From assembly GCA_020859995.1 (NCBI GenBank), contig JAJBVE010000183.1, positions 1 to 34,498 on the forward strand: a stretch of 34,498 nt of DNA, in the 5' to 3' direction. The DNA comes from Clostridiales bacterium. GTDB taxonomy: Bacteria; Bacillota; Clostridia; Lachnospirales; Lachnospiraceae. The translations under genes and the position numbers were made by a program. Shown piece by piece: positions 8,348 to 16,640 of this stretch (the first letter of the stretch is position 1; the number at the start of each line of letters is the position of its first letter). The notes under the pieces were generated by a model. It was not told the origin of the DNA. It saw only the letters and a program-made list of their open reading frames with translations, and made no database searches.

Positions 8348-9607
8348 TCATTTATAATCCATAGAAAACGCCGGCTCCATGCGTACGATTGCACTTCTGT
8401 CCAACCCACATTGTTTTGCAATTGTCTTCCATTTTTCCGAAACAACTGCCTTTATCTCCTTTACAAGTGACCGAGCCTTTTCGTTGGAAATGTCGTAATA
8501 CTTTGCTGTATCAATTGCCAGTTGAAAATCCATAGTTGAATCTTCTCTGCTGATGGTAAGTGATAACGAATTCCCATATATAGATGGATTGACGTCATAC
8601 ATGGGCGAAAGCCTCCATCCGCCATCAGTGAGGAGGAAACCATGATTACGAAGATGATCATCCGTATTCGAAACAGCTATGCTAAAAACCACTCTCTTCC
8701 ACAGCTCGGCAAGATCTTCTCTGGGATTTGCCCCATAAGAGCGGATAAAGGAAGCAATATCCAGATATCCTCCATCAGCTGTCCCATCGGTCTGCCCCAG
8801 CAAATTCATAGCCGATGAAAAGTGAATTCTCCGATTCCCATTACGATCAAATCTCTTAACCAGAAAAGTTCCTCTTCTGTCATGGAAAGATTCCAATTTT
8901 GCTTCCGGCACATTTATTCCACACTCCGCTGCAAGCTCGTGAACTACCATTTCCCATGCTTCCACGTTTTCCGCATCCTGTCTGGACGGGAATTTAGCAA
9001 TCCACAATGCCCCATCCGGCGCTTCTACGGAAGCCTTTGGGCGAGCGCCTCCTAATGAGGAACCTGGTGCAACCAGCTGCTTCAGCCATTTCTCTTCATC
9101 GCTATCCGCCCCGCCTTCCTCAAAAGATAACGATGTCGCTTCAAGAGCGCGAAGCGTAGTCCATGGCGGTGCGGCCAGCTCAGTATCATCGGAAAGGAAA
9201 GCGCCATTTTCTTCCAAAGAGAACCGCAGTGCCCCCATTCTCGTTGCATCATATACACCTAACAGATAATCGCTTTCTGTCAGTTTCCTCGGTTTACGAT
9301 TCTCCTTCCTTGCATGAATCGCTTCCCGCCGATTCATCAAGGTTCGTCCCCACCGATCCGGACTTGAATCCGAAAAAATTCCAAACTGATTCTTATCCAT
9401 CGGCGCATATTGGCGCCCCGCATATAAATACAAATCGGGATCAAAAAACAGCCCCCAATCCTTATTCAGCCAGCTTTCATCATACTCAAACGAAAAGATT
9501 TCTTTTCCCCTGCTCTCCGAAACGTATAACCGCCCCATAAGCCGTGGTTCTGTACTCATCCAGTCCGCATACACATATATTATTTTCTCACTCTTCATCC
9601 CCGGCAT
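8348..9607 (-). CDS. hipA: HipA-type serine/threonine kinase toxin
   Basis: Type II toxin of the HipBA class; HipA kinases phosphorylate translation targets (glutamyl-tRNA synthetase in E. coli) and induce dormancy. Recognised from the glycine-rich GSSLGGARPKA loop (182-192), IAKF with candidate ATP-binding Lys (205), the catalytic NTDDHLRNHG motif (314-323) and the metal-binding MYDVNPS (336-342). At 419 residues it is about family length. The ATG at 9607 is preceded at seven bases by AGGAGG and overlaps the end of hipB by 20 nt in another frame, so the two are coupled. All kinase motifs are intact, so it is probably functional. The target in this organism is unknown. Confidence 0.93.
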   Translation of the reverse strand: MPGMKSEKIIYVYADWMSTEPRLMGRLYVSESRGKEIFSFEYDESWLNKDWGLFFDPDLYLYAGRQYAPMDKNQFGIFSDSSPDRWGRTLMNRREAIHARKENRKPRKLTESDYLLGVYDATRMGALRFSLEENGAFLSDDTELAAPPWTTLRALEATSLSFEEGGADSDEEKWLKQLVAPGSSLGGARPKASVEAPDGALWIAKFPSRQDAENVEAWEMVVHELAAECGINVPEAKLESFHDRRGTFLVKRFDRNGNRRIHFSSAMNLLGQTDGTADGGYLDIASFIRSYGANPREDLAELWKRVVFSIAVSNTDDHLRNHGFLLTDGGWRLSPMYDVNPSIYGNSLSLTISREDSTMDFQLAIDTAKYYDISNEKARSLVKEIKAVVSEKWKTIAKQCGLDRSAIVRMEPAFSMDYK

Positions 9608-9926
9608 CTTTCTTCCTCCTGGGTGCCCTTTTTGCGGTCTTAAGCTCCAGATCCTGCAGCTTCCTGCCAAGCTCATCATCTCTGGCAATCAGTAAAAGAT
9701 CCTTATCCATATTATTCAGGGCGTGCAGAACCGCAGCATAAGCTCCCATTGACACAGAAGGACTCCCCTTCTCAATTGACCATAATGTCGCCCTGCTGAT
9801 TCCCGCCCTCTCTGAAACCAGCTCTCCAGAAAGCTTCCGTCGAAGTCTCGCAAGCTTGATCTGCTCACCCATAGTTTCTAGTATATCCTGCGTCTGCGGC
9901 ATGATAATTGTTTTCTTGCTGTTCAT
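9588..9926 (-). CDS. hipB: HipB-type XRE-family antitoxin/repressor
   Basis: A 112-residue helix-turn-helix protein, antitoxin partner of HipA and expected autorepressor. The XRE domain spans roughly residues 18-70, with KLARLRRKLSGELVSERAGI, then SRATLWSIEKG as recognition helix and SVSMGAYAAVLHALN. The C-terminal tail is Lys/Arg-rich. The ATG at 9926 has an AGGAGG site five bases upstream. The gene precedes and overlaps hipA, the canonical antitoxin-toxin order, and a near-perfect palindrome covers its promoter. Confidence comes from the HTH together with the adjacent clear HipA. Confidence 0.92.
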   Translation of the reverse strand: MNSKKTIIMPQTQDILETMGEQIKLARLRRKLSGELVSERAGISRATLWSIEKGSPSVSMGAYAAVLHALNNMDKDLLLIARDDELGRKLQDLELKTAKRAPRRKKDAGDEE

Positions 9927-9952
9927 TCGTCCCTCCTGAACGCTTCATCATA

Positions 9953-9974
9953 CATGATTATATATATGATCATG
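9953..9974 (-). promoter_or_regulatory. hipBA promoter -10 within operator palindrome
   Basis: A 22-bp dyad with arms CATGAT/ATCATG and only one mismatched pair lies upstream of hipB. It includes a perfect TATAAT on the minus strand (9962-9957), about 30 nt before the hipB ATG. Binding of HipB here would block the promoter, as in known hipBA autoregulation; the -35 box is weak. Confidence 0.6.
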
Positions 9975-10049
9975 CTACGTTTTTCCTTTTTAATTTTTAA
10001 TATTTTATAATAATATGGTTTTAATGTCAATAATATTAAAATTTATTCA

Positions 10050-10078
10050 GCGGCTAAGCCAGAGGCGGCTTTAGCCGC
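10050..10078. repeat. Hairpin behind terminator of the secreted-protein gene
   Basis: GCGGCTAA (10050-10057) and TTAGCCGC (10071-10078) form a perfect 8-bp stem. On the minus strand it follows the terminator at 10098-10132 by about 20 nt, inside the gene-free stretch 9927-10241. No poly-T directly follows, so a second terminator is not certain. Confidence 0.5.
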
Positions 10079-10097
10079 ATAATTCCCTGCGCATCAT

Positions 10098-10132
10098 AAA
10101 AAAGACTGACCACTTTTCACAGTAATCAGTCT
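10098..10132 (-). terminator. Rho-independent terminator of the 10242-11141 gene
   Basis: On the minus strand a 12-bp stem (arms AGACTGATTACT and AGTGGTCAGTCT, with two G-U pairs) and loop GTGAAA are followed by six T. It lies about 110 nt downstream of the secreted-protein stop codon. Confidence 0.8.
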
Positions 10133-10241
10133 ATGTTAAATTATTCAATTATTGTACGCCAGCTTTGGTTTGATATCGATCAACAGCCAAAGAAAATTAT
10201 GCCCACCAACTGAAAAGTATCAGCTTCTGCACCTCAAATAC

Positions 10242-11141
10242 TCACGGTGTAATGGTAACCGTCTCATTTACATAGTCATCCGCCGTCCAGTCGTCACTGT
10301 CATACGCTCTGAGCAGGAATTCAATCTCCGTCACTTCTTCGATCCCGTTCGTCTCAAAGTCGTCCAGGCTCCAGGACATGGAGCTGTACGCACATTTTCC
10401 CGCATAGACCTCCGTCGCCCAATAGGGATCCAGCATATATCCATTCACAGATACATCATCGACAGAGATCATCAGGTCTGCATCTGTTTTGTTGACGAGA
10501 AACAGATTCGCTGTATATCCCCAGATGTCATCCGTCTCAAAATCTGTAATGATCATGGTCACCTCGTCATTGTCCACCACGAAAATGTCTGACTCCTGAC
10601 TTTCTCTTTCGAATAGAACCACGTTATCCTCTCCATACGGATAAATGTGAACGCTCTCCTCTGCTACTTCATCCGCCGTCCAGTCGTCGCTGTCGTACAC
10701 ACGAAACCAGAGTTCGATATCCGTAAACTCTCCGATATCCTCTTCATCCAGGGAATAAAAGGTAATTTCCGAGTTTTCCTTTTTCCCGGCAGCAATCTCC
10801 GTGGCGAAGTATGGATCGTTCATCACGCCATTGACAGCCGCTGTCTCCACAGCAAACATATAGGTAACGTCCTCCGATTTATTTTCGAAATAAGCGTTCA
10901 CCGTGTAACCAAGCCAGTCGTCCGGATCCAGACCGGTAATCCGGATCGTGCATTCGTCATTATCCACTACTGTGATTTCCTCGAATTCCGTCTCTTCGGC
11001 CTCTGCGGACAGGAAACTGCAGGGGATCGCTCCCACTGTCAAAACTGCAGCCAGTATCAGTGACAAAAGTTTCTTTCCTGCTCTGCTTCCTGTTTTATTC
11101 CCTGTTTTGTTTCTTATTTTATTTCTTATTTTCTTTTCCAT
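10242..11141 (-). CDS. Secreted acidic protein with two tandem repeats
   Basis: I do not recognise a named family. The 299-residue product starts with a very basic stretch (repeated N-K and R residues) and a hydrophobic segment (LLSLILAAVLTVGAIP), a signal peptide probably cut near SAEA. The mature part is strongly acidic and has two related units of about 110 residues. Both contain VVDNDE near the start, then GYT-x-N, an NK turn, VNG-x-M-x-DPY, and VYDSDDWTAD or AYDSDDWTAD near the end. The ATG at 11141 was preferred because the signal begins there and a G-rich ribosome site precedes it. It follows the small membrane protein gene. A surface or ligand-binding role is inference. Confidence 0.82.
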   Translation of the reverse strand: MEKKIRNKIRNKTGNKTGSRAGKKLLSLILAAVLTVGAIPCSFLSAEAEETEFEEITVVDNDECTIRITGLDPDDWLGYTVNAYFENKSEDVTYMFAVETAAVNGVMNDPYFATEIAAGKKENSEITFYSLDEEDIGEFTDIELWFRVYDSDDWTADEVAEESVHIYPYGEDNVVLFERESQESDIFVVDNDEVTMIITDFETDDIWGYTANLFLVNKTDADLMISVDDVSVNGYMLDPYWATEVYAGKCAYSSMSWSLDDFETNGIEEVTEIEFLLRAYDSDDWTADDYVNETVTITP

Positions 11142-11216
11142 TTTCCCATTTCCCCCTATCTGGCATAGTTTCATTTCAGAGTTTGCAGCCGCTTCATCAG
11201 CTGGACGCCTCTGCTC

Positions 11217-11396
11217 TTACTTTTGCTCTTTCTGCAGCTTTTTCAGCTTTCCAGAAACATTCATAAAGCCGATTCCCGATAAAAGTGCTGCCAGGCCGCC
11301 TACAATGCACGCGATTCCGATATCGCCAAACATGATCGAGCCCATACCCACTCCCGCAATGCCAAGTATAATCAGCAGTATCCCAATAACCGTCAT
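11217..11396 (-). CDS. Small hydrophobic membrane protein (59 aa)
   Basis: A short protein of two adjacent hydrophobic helices (VIGILLIILGIAGVGMG and IGIACIVGGLAALLSGIGFM) and a Lys-rich tail, so probably a helical hairpin with its C-terminus in the cytoplasm. The ATG at 11396 has a strong AGGAGG site ten bases upstream, which is good evidence that this is a real gene and that the longer in-frame extension is not used. It precedes the secreted two-repeat protein by about 75 nt and is likely cotranscribed. No function can be assigned. The spacer upstream (11397-11669) contains only a promoter candidate. Confidence 0.75.
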   Translation of the reverse strand: MTVIGILLIILGIAGVGMGSIMFGDIGIACIVGGLAALLSGIGFMNVSGKLKKLQKEQK

Positions 11397-11606
11397 TTTT
11401 CTTTTCCTCCTTAGGCTGGATTTTTCATACGCGCAGCTGCCTCGTCCCCTTTGCGAATGCATTCCTCTCCAAACGCTTCCGGCTGATTTTATAAAGGTGT
11501 TTTCCGGCAGGATCCCGGCAGCATTTGCTCATTTCGCTTATTTTAACAGATTTTACCAGACCTCGTTGACACCAAAAAGGGCGGTTTTTGTAAAATGAAG
11601 GGTCAA

Positions 11607-11636
11607 AATATACACTACTGCTATTGTTAAAATCAA
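11607..11636 (-). promoter_or_regulatory. Candidate promoter for small membrane / secreted protein operon
   Basis: On the minus strand TTGATT (11636-11631) and TATATT (11612-11607) are separated by 18 nt. The leader to the ATG at 11396 would be about 200 nt. No other gene occupies this 273-nt spacer. Confidence 0.45.
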
Positions 11637-11669
11637 TGAGTGTACCAGATAATCCGTGCACAAAAAACA

Positions 11670-12131
11670 TCATTCTCGGCTGCCGCAGGGCTTTAGCGGA
11701 TCCAGTCCGTTAGAAACAAGCATCTCATTGACCTCTTCTACTTCATGAACTCCATTGTTAAATGCCACAATCAATGCCGCGTCTCTTGGGATTCTGGCGT
11801 AAAGCTCTGACATTCCATATAATTTCAGGGCCCGCTGCGCTTCTTTGAGCGTAAAGCCTGCCGCGAAACAAATGCGGAGGACGATATCCCGCTGAGCTGT
11901 TTTTTTCGCCTGCGCGATCAGGCGGTAGCCGTAGCGCTCCGGAATGTCCGCCTTGAGAAAAACCTCCTGCTGTGTGACGGTCTTCTGCTTAAACAATTCA
12001 CGCATATAAGCCGCAAAAGGATGAGCCTCGTCGGCAAGGCTCTGCTGATGCGCTTTCAACCAGGTCTCCATCTCGTCCGGGCGTGTTTTTCCAAGTGCCG
12101 TTTCCAGATCGGTCGTAGAATCTCTGTACAT
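11670..12131 (-). CDS. HTH-like protein paired with Ser/Thr kinase
   Basis: A 153-residue cytoplasmic protein with an apparent helix-turn-helix region: TVTQQEVFLKADIPERYGYR resembles an XRE-type helix pair and is followed by LRICFAAGFTLKEAQRALKLYG. It is divergently transcribed from the Ser/Thr kinase gene; I recall similar proteins beside such kinases in Lachnospiraceae, but this could not be checked here. DNA binding or being a kinase substrate are both possible; neither is shown. The ATG at 12131 has a GGTGAG ribosome site. An inverted repeat in the shared promoter could be its operator. Confidence 0.8.
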   Translation of the reverse strand: MYRDSTTDLETALGKTRPDEMETWLKAHQQSLADEAHPFAAYMRELFKQKTVTQQEVFLKADIPERYGYRLIAQAKKTAQRDIVLRICFAAGFTLKEAQRALKLYGMSELYARIPRDAALIVAFNNGVHEVEEVNEMLVSNGLDPLKPCGSRE

Positions 12132-12160
12132 TTTCTCTCACCATTTTCTTTTGTCTGTGG

Positions 12161-12179
12161 TATACTGAATGATAGTATA
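12161..12179. promoter_or_regulatory. Divergent promoter region with TATACT/AGTATA dyad
   Basis: On the plus strand TGG-TATACT (box 12161-12166) is an extended -10 about 97 nt before the kinase ATG. AGTATA at 12174-12179 is the mirror box on the minus strand toward the HTH gene. Together they make a perfect 6-bp inverted repeat with a 7-nt spacer. Either two back-to-back -10 boxes or an operator; both -35 regions are poor. Confidence 0.5.
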
Positions 12180-12262
12180 TGTTCGTACTGGCGTGCATAG
12201 GTACCGTAATTGTAAAGGGTTCCCCTGTATATCCCGTCCGGTTCGGGCAGAAAGGCCAGAAA

Positions 12263-13546
12263 ATGACTCTCGAAGAACAGGCAATTTTATCATATTACCG
12301 TCCAGTAGCCGATATCCGGGCGGAGCATGGGATTTCTCTGGTGCAGGATGACCGGAGCGGGAAATTTTATGTCAAAAAATGTCTGACTGTTTATAACGCT
12401 GAGATGTTTCGCGCCCTGCAGGAGCATCCCATCCCCGGCACGCCGAAAATCTACGCAGCTATAGAAGATGCAGGCAAGGCCGTTCTGACCGTGATTGAGG
12501 AATATCTGCCGGGTGATTCGCTGCAGGAGCTTCTGGATACGCGGGGTATTTTCCCGGAAGCACAGGTCATTTCGATTGCGCTGGAACTCACTTCCATTGT
12601 GCGTTCCCTTCATCAGTCTGAGCCCGCTATCATTCACCGCGATATCAAACCGTCCAATGTCCTCCTGACCCCGGATGGACAGGTGAAGCTTCTGGATTTT
12701 AATGCAGCCAAATTCGCAGCCTCCGATGAGCAGGGCCGCGATACCGTGCTGCTCGGGACGCGCGGCTTTGCGGCTCCGGAGCAGTACGGGTTTGCCGCTT
12801 CCAGCGTCCAGACCGACTTCTACGCCATCGGCGTCCTGATGAATGTTCTGCTGACCGGAAAGCTTCCTGCCGAGCAGATGGCGGAAGGAAGCTTATCCGA
12901 AATCATCGCCACCTGTACGCAGATTGACCCGAAAAATCGTTATGCCAGCGCAGAGGCGCTGATCCAGGCACTGCAAAATAATTCCGGTCTTGCCCGCCAG
13001 CAGCCTGATTCCGCGCATATCAAGGACAATTGGCAACCACTAACTCCAGAATACGCCAATGTCGAGCGGCAGCAGGACAAATCCAAGCATGCCAAAGATG
13101 ATTGGCAGCAGCCGAATCCAGAGTACGCCGAAGGTGATCGGCAACTGGTTGATTCCACTCATGCCAAAAATGATCAGCTGCAGACCAGCTCCGCACATAC
13201 CCAAAAAACCTGGCGGCGATTTCTTCCGCCCGGCTTTCGCAGCGGCTCCGCGCTTCATATGGCAGCTGCGGCAATCGGCTATTTCCTTTTGATTGATTGT
13301 ACCATCACGTTACAGGTGGATACCGACTCCCGGTTTGAAGTAATTTTAAACCAGGCTGCTTTCAGTCTTGCCGGTTTAAGCGTGATCTTTTTTACCTGCA
13401 ATTACCTCGGCATTCAAGCCCGTCTTCCGCTCTCCAGGAGTACGAAATGGCCGATGCGTATCGCAGGAGTGCTCCTGTATGACGCAGCAATTGTCTTTGG
13501 TATCATCCTCGTGATGTCTTTGATTTTAACATTTTTCACTGGTTGA
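12263..13546 (+). CDS. Membrane-anchored Ser/Thr protein kinase
   Basis: Eukaryote-type (Hanks) kinase of 427 residues. Visible motifs are the ATP-binding Lys in FYVKK (38), the catalytic loop HRDIKPSNVLL (125-135), a metal-binding DFN (145-147, Asn in place of the usual Gly of DFG), and GTRGFAAPEQYG (165-176). The kinase domain ends near residue 240. It is followed by a polar linker with about 24-residue repeats, then hydrophobic segments (332-346, 361-385, 399-426) that anchor it in the membrane. No PASTA or sensor domain is seen outside. The ATG at 12263 was chosen because kinase homology begins there; upstream codons look non-coding. Substrate unknown; the divergent HTH protein is a candidate. 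Confidence 0.9.
   Translation: MTLEEQAILSYYRPVADIRAEHGISLVQDDRSGKFYVKKCLTVYNAEMFRALQEHPIPGTPKIYAAIEDAGKAVLTVIEEYLPGDSLQELLDTRGIFPEAQVISIALELTSIVRSLHQSEPAIIHRDIKPSNVLLTPDGQVKLLDFNAAKFAASDEQGRDTVLLGTRGFAAPEQYGFAASSVQTDFYAIGVLMNVLLTGKLPAEQMAEGSLSEIIATCTQIDPKNRYASAEALIQALQNNSGLARQQPDSAHIKDNWQPLTPEYANVERQQDKSKHAKDDWQQPNPEYAEGDRQLVDSTHAKNDQLQTSSAHTQKTWRRFLPPGFRSGSALHMAAAAIGYFLLIDCTITLQVDTDSRFEVILNQAAFSLAGLSVIFFTCNYLGIQARLPLSRSTKWPMRIAGVLLYDAAIVFGIILVMSLILTFFTG
13007..13177 (+). repeat. Degenerate 72-bp tandem repeat in kinase linker
   Basis: Three units of 24 codons can be aligned on AHIKDNW, KHAKDDW and THAKNDQ, and the first two also share PEYA. The units encode the flexible linker between kinase domain and membrane segments, so copy number could vary between strains. 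Confidence 0.6.
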
Positions 13547-14648
13547 TATGCGCTTCGAATGCCTTCTGATAATCACCTTCCTCAAATGGCAGGCGGATCA
13601 TCCGATGCTGCCAGGAGGACAGATACATTCCTTCCGCGAGCAGGATACTTCCCAGTCCGTCCTTTCCATCCGCAATCAAAGGTTTTCCCTCCAGAATGGC
13701 CTCCGCAAAATTATTCAGCACCGCCGCATAAGGCTCCTTTTCTTCCGGCATTGGTTTCGTCCGCCACTCGCCCTTCGGGCAGCCGAAAGCGTCCGCGGAG
13801 TTTTTCCGAAATTCCTTCTCATCCTCCGTCAGTTCAAAAATCTGGACCTGCCCGTTTTCCACCAGGATCTGTGCTTTTTCCAGGCTGATCTCAAAACGTC
13901 TCCGCCCGGGCGCCTCCCCGGTAGAGGCCACAAAAATTCCTGTCGCTCCGCCCGGAAATTCCAGATAAGCGCTCACATCGTCCTCGACCTCAATGTCATG
14001 CCATTTTCCCTCATGGCAAAAAGCCTGCACGCGGCTGGGCATCCCGCAGATCCATTGCAGCATATCCAGGCCGTGAACGCACTGGTTAAACAAAAGCCCG
14101 CCGCCTCCCCGCTCCCAGCTGGAGCGCCATTTTCCATTCTCATAGTAGCAGTCCGGGCGGTAATAGCCTGTCAGGAGGTAATTCACACGTTTCAGCGCCC
14201 CATAGGTCTGATTCGCAGCCACCTCATGCAGCCACCGCCATACCGGCAGAGTCCTCTGCTGAAGGATGACTGCCAAGAGCTTGCCTTTTTCCGCCGCCTT
14301 TGCCCGCATCCGCTCTGCCTGTGCGGCGGACAATCCCAGCGGCTTTTCACAGAGGACATGAAATCCCCGATCCAGCGCCCGGGTCACCACCGCTTCGTGC
14401 AGATCATGCGGCAGGCAGACCACCACTGCGTCCATATTGTCACAGGCCAGCAGTTCTTCTGCACTGTTAAAAATCTGCACATTTGGGGGGAGAAGACGCA
14501 GCATTTCCTCTCTCTGGTCACGGCAGATTCTCGTGACTGCCGTAAGCTCCATACCGGGAATCTTCCCTTCCATCATCAGCCGCGCATACTTGCAGCCCAT
14601 GCCGCCCATGCCAAGGATTCCGACTCGGATTTTATGATCATCTTTCAT
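13536..14648 (-). CDS. Gfo/Idh/MocA family oxidoreductase
   Basis: NAD(P)-dependent sugar or cyclitol dehydrogenase family. The N-terminal Rossmann fold has VGILGMGGMGCKYAR (GxGxxG, residues 13-18) and the family signature CEKPLGL (E101-K102-P103) with the conserved Lys. The rest matches the C-terminal alpha/beta domain; 370 residues is the usual length. The ATG has AAAGGG upstream. Its 3' end overlaps that of the convergent kinase gene by 11 nt. It lies 107 nt after the GH2 gene on the same strand, so a role in metabolising the sugar or uronate released by that enzyme is plausible, but substrate specificity cannot be read from the sequence. Confidence 0.9.
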   Translation of the reverse strand: MKDDHKIRVGILGMGGMGCKYARLMMEGKIPGMELTAVTRICRDQREEMLRLLPPNVQIFNSAEELLACDNMDAVVVCLPHDLHEAVVTRALDRGFHVLCEKPLGLSAAQAERMRAKAAEKGKLLAVILQQRTLPVWRWLHEVAANQTYGALKRVNYLLTGYYRPDCYYENGKWRSSWERGGGGLLFNQCVHGLDMLQWICGMPSRVQAFCHEGKWHDIEVEDDVSAYLEFPGGATGIFVASTGEAPGRRRFEISLEKAQILVENGQVQIFELTEDEKEFRKNSADAFGCPKGEWRTKPMPEEKEPYAAVLNNFAEAILEGKPLIADGKDGLGSILLAEGMYLSSWQHRMIRLPFEEGDYQKAFEAHINQ

Positions 14649-14755
14649 TCTGTTTTCCCTTTTTTAAGTTCTTATTTCTATCCGCACTCAATTAACGAAA
14701 TACGAATGCCAAACTTAGAATAATTGTAACTGCTGGCACGTAGAACCGATCGTCG

Positions 14756-16522
14756 TCAGCCTTCGCGATAATTTCCCAGCCCGCTGTAAATTTCCTTTAC
14801 AACCTCATAAGCCATCTTAGGCCTGCGATATTCGTCCACAATTCCCTTATTATTTCTGCTTTTTGGACGGCGGAGCGCCCATTCGCGGCTGACCTTTACA
14901 TCCGCGAACTGCCAGATGTAGCTTCCAGAACAGGCTTCAAATTCCGCTGTTTCGCGCAGCTGATTCCGCAAAATGTCTGCCTGAAGCTCTTCGCTCCAGA
15001 TTTCATGTCCGCGGCTTCGGAAGCCGTATACAGCTCCGGCGCCAATCTCTGAAACCAGCAGGGGTTTCTGCAATGATTTAAGCCAGGTGCATAGCTCATT
15101 TAAGCGCTCCGTTGCCGTATCCTGTTCGTACCAGTATGGATACATATTCCATGAACAGATATCCGGCAGATCCTGACAAATATCCGTCTGAAATTTACAT
15201 GAAGCGTATGTGCAGGGGCGGCTTTTATCCAGTTTTCGCATCAGAGAAAACTGAGCATTATAACAGCTTCTCCCATATTCTGTATCACTGCTGCATTCAT
15301 TTAGAACGCCCCACACATATATGGATGGATGATTATAATGCGCCCAGATCATTTCCCGGATAACCGCCTCACACTGTGCTTCAAACAGTGGATTTCGCAT
15401 TTGCTCCTCGCTCATGCCTCTGGCATGATTTTCCTCCCATACAAGAATCCCCATTTCATCACACATATCCAGAAATGCTTCATCGTTGGGATAGTGAACC
15501 GTCCGTACAGAATTACCTCCCATATCTCGAATCAGCTGCAAATCAGCGGCCATCGCGGATTCAGGAAGAGCACAGCCATATTGTGGATGATCCTCGTGGC
15601 GGCAGAAGCCCTTAATCCGCAGTGCTTTTCCGTTAAGTAAAATACGGCTCCCGTCTACACGAACCGTTCGAAATCCGATTCGTTCTATGAGGTCATCAAA
15701 AGCCTCTCCATTCTTTACGAGCTCCACTGATACTTTGTACAGTGCCGGATTTTCCAGAGACCATGTTTCTACATTTGCGATAGTAAGCTCTTCAGAATAA
15801 ATCAGATTGCCCGCATAGGGAGAATAATTTTTCTCTCTCAGATCAACTGCCGCTTCGGGGACCAGAATATGCTGCGCAGAAAATACGGTACCTGCGATTT
15901 CGCCCCGCAGATCTGTAAACTGGCTCTCTCCGGATAGGTTCCTGCAGAAAACCTCAATACGGGTCCGCCAGCCATCCTTCGTTCTGGTCAGAGGGGTCAC
16001 ATGAATGCAAGATAAAAATAGAAACGGCACCTCTTCCAGCATCACATCTCTTGTCACTCCTCCATACGAATAATAATCATTTGGGAAATCCAGAGAATAC
16101 TCCTCCGCAAAAGCATTGTCTGCGATGATTTCCAGCAAATGTACTCCTGGCTTCAGATCCGTCGCGCATCCGGAAAATGCCGTGTAGGAACCATAGTGTT
16201 CCGCCAGTTTTTTCCCATCTACAAAAATCTCCCCGAAATGGCTGACGCCTTCACAGACAATCCTCACATTTCCCTGCGCTTCAAATTGCGTCCGCCACGA
16301 AGATTTCCCCCGATAGTTTTCATATCCCGGACAGTTCTCCGCACAGCCCGGCACAAACATTTTTTCTGATTTACTTTTTCCCCGATCCTGCTCCAAAATT
16401 TTCCCCTTTTCAGAGCCAGGTGGTTCTTCCCCGTCTTTTGCATTCTCAAGAGCAGTAAAATCCCACAGCCGCCCGCTCAACTCTTTTATTTTTCTGATTT
16501 TATGCTGCTGAAAGCCTCTCAT
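14756..16522 (-). CDS. GH2 glycosidase, beta-glucuronidase-like
   Basis: Family 2 glycoside hydrolase of 588 residues from the ATG at 16522, which has AAGGGA upstream. It has the N-terminal sugar-binding fold (NDYYSYGGVTRDV, 148-160), the immunoglobulin-like domain and the TIM barrel. Acid/base Glu409 is in GVLNECSSD and nucleophile Glu492 in LLVSEIGAG. Residues 557-560 (N-N-K-G, followed by IVDEYRRPK) match the N-x-K motif that contacts the glucuronate carboxylate in bacterial beta-glucuronidases, so that activity is favoured over beta-galactosidase. No signal peptide, so it acts in the cytoplasm. Residues 27-53 are an unusual highly charged insertion. The Gfo/Idh gene downstream may act on the product. 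Confidence 0.85.
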   Translation of the reverse strand: MRGFQQHKIRKIKELSGRLWDFTALENAKDGEEPPGSEKGKILEQDRGKSKSEKMFVPGCAENCPGYENYRGKSSWRTQFEAQGNVRIVCEGVSHFGEIFVDGKKLAEHYGSYTAFSGCATDLKPGVHLLEIIADNAFAEEYSLDFPNDYYSYGGVTRDVMLEEVPFLFLSCIHVTPLTRTKDGWRTRIEVFCRNLSGESQFTDLRGEIAGTVFSAQHILVPEAAVDLREKNYSPYAGNLIYSEELTIANVETWSLENPALYKVSVELVKNGEAFDDLIERIGFRTVRVDGSRILLNGKALRIKGFCRHEDHPQYGCALPESAMAADLQLIRDMGGNSVRTVHYPNDEAFLDMCDEMGILVWEENHARGMSEEQMRNPLFEAQCEAVIREMIWAHYNHPSIYVWGVLNECSSDTEYGRSCYNAQFSLMRKLDKSRPCTYASCKFQTDICQDLPDICSWNMYPYWYEQDTATERLNELCTWLKSLQKPLLVSEIGAGAVYGFRSRGHEIWSEELQADILRNQLRETAEFEACSGSYIWQFADVKVSREWALRRPKSRNNKGIVDEYRRPKMAYEVVKEIYSGLGNYREG

Positions 16523-16640
16523 TGCACTATTCCCTTCACATTTTCCTACACATTGCCGTGCCTTCCTGCATTTTATATAGTCGGCATAGCTTTTCCTTAA
16601 ATTCAGGTTCTCGCGGCATTTTTTTAATTGCATATGCGTA

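Noticed and set aside
11425-11673. 82-codon frame beginning at an ATG that overlaps the HTH gene stop (ATGA).
   Set aside because: No ribosome site of its own, no family similarity, composition unlike a protein, and a promoter candidate lies inside it.
13040-13274. Open frames on the minus strand opposite the kinase linker repeats.
   Set aside because: They arise from the repeat composition of the kinase gene and have no ribosome site.
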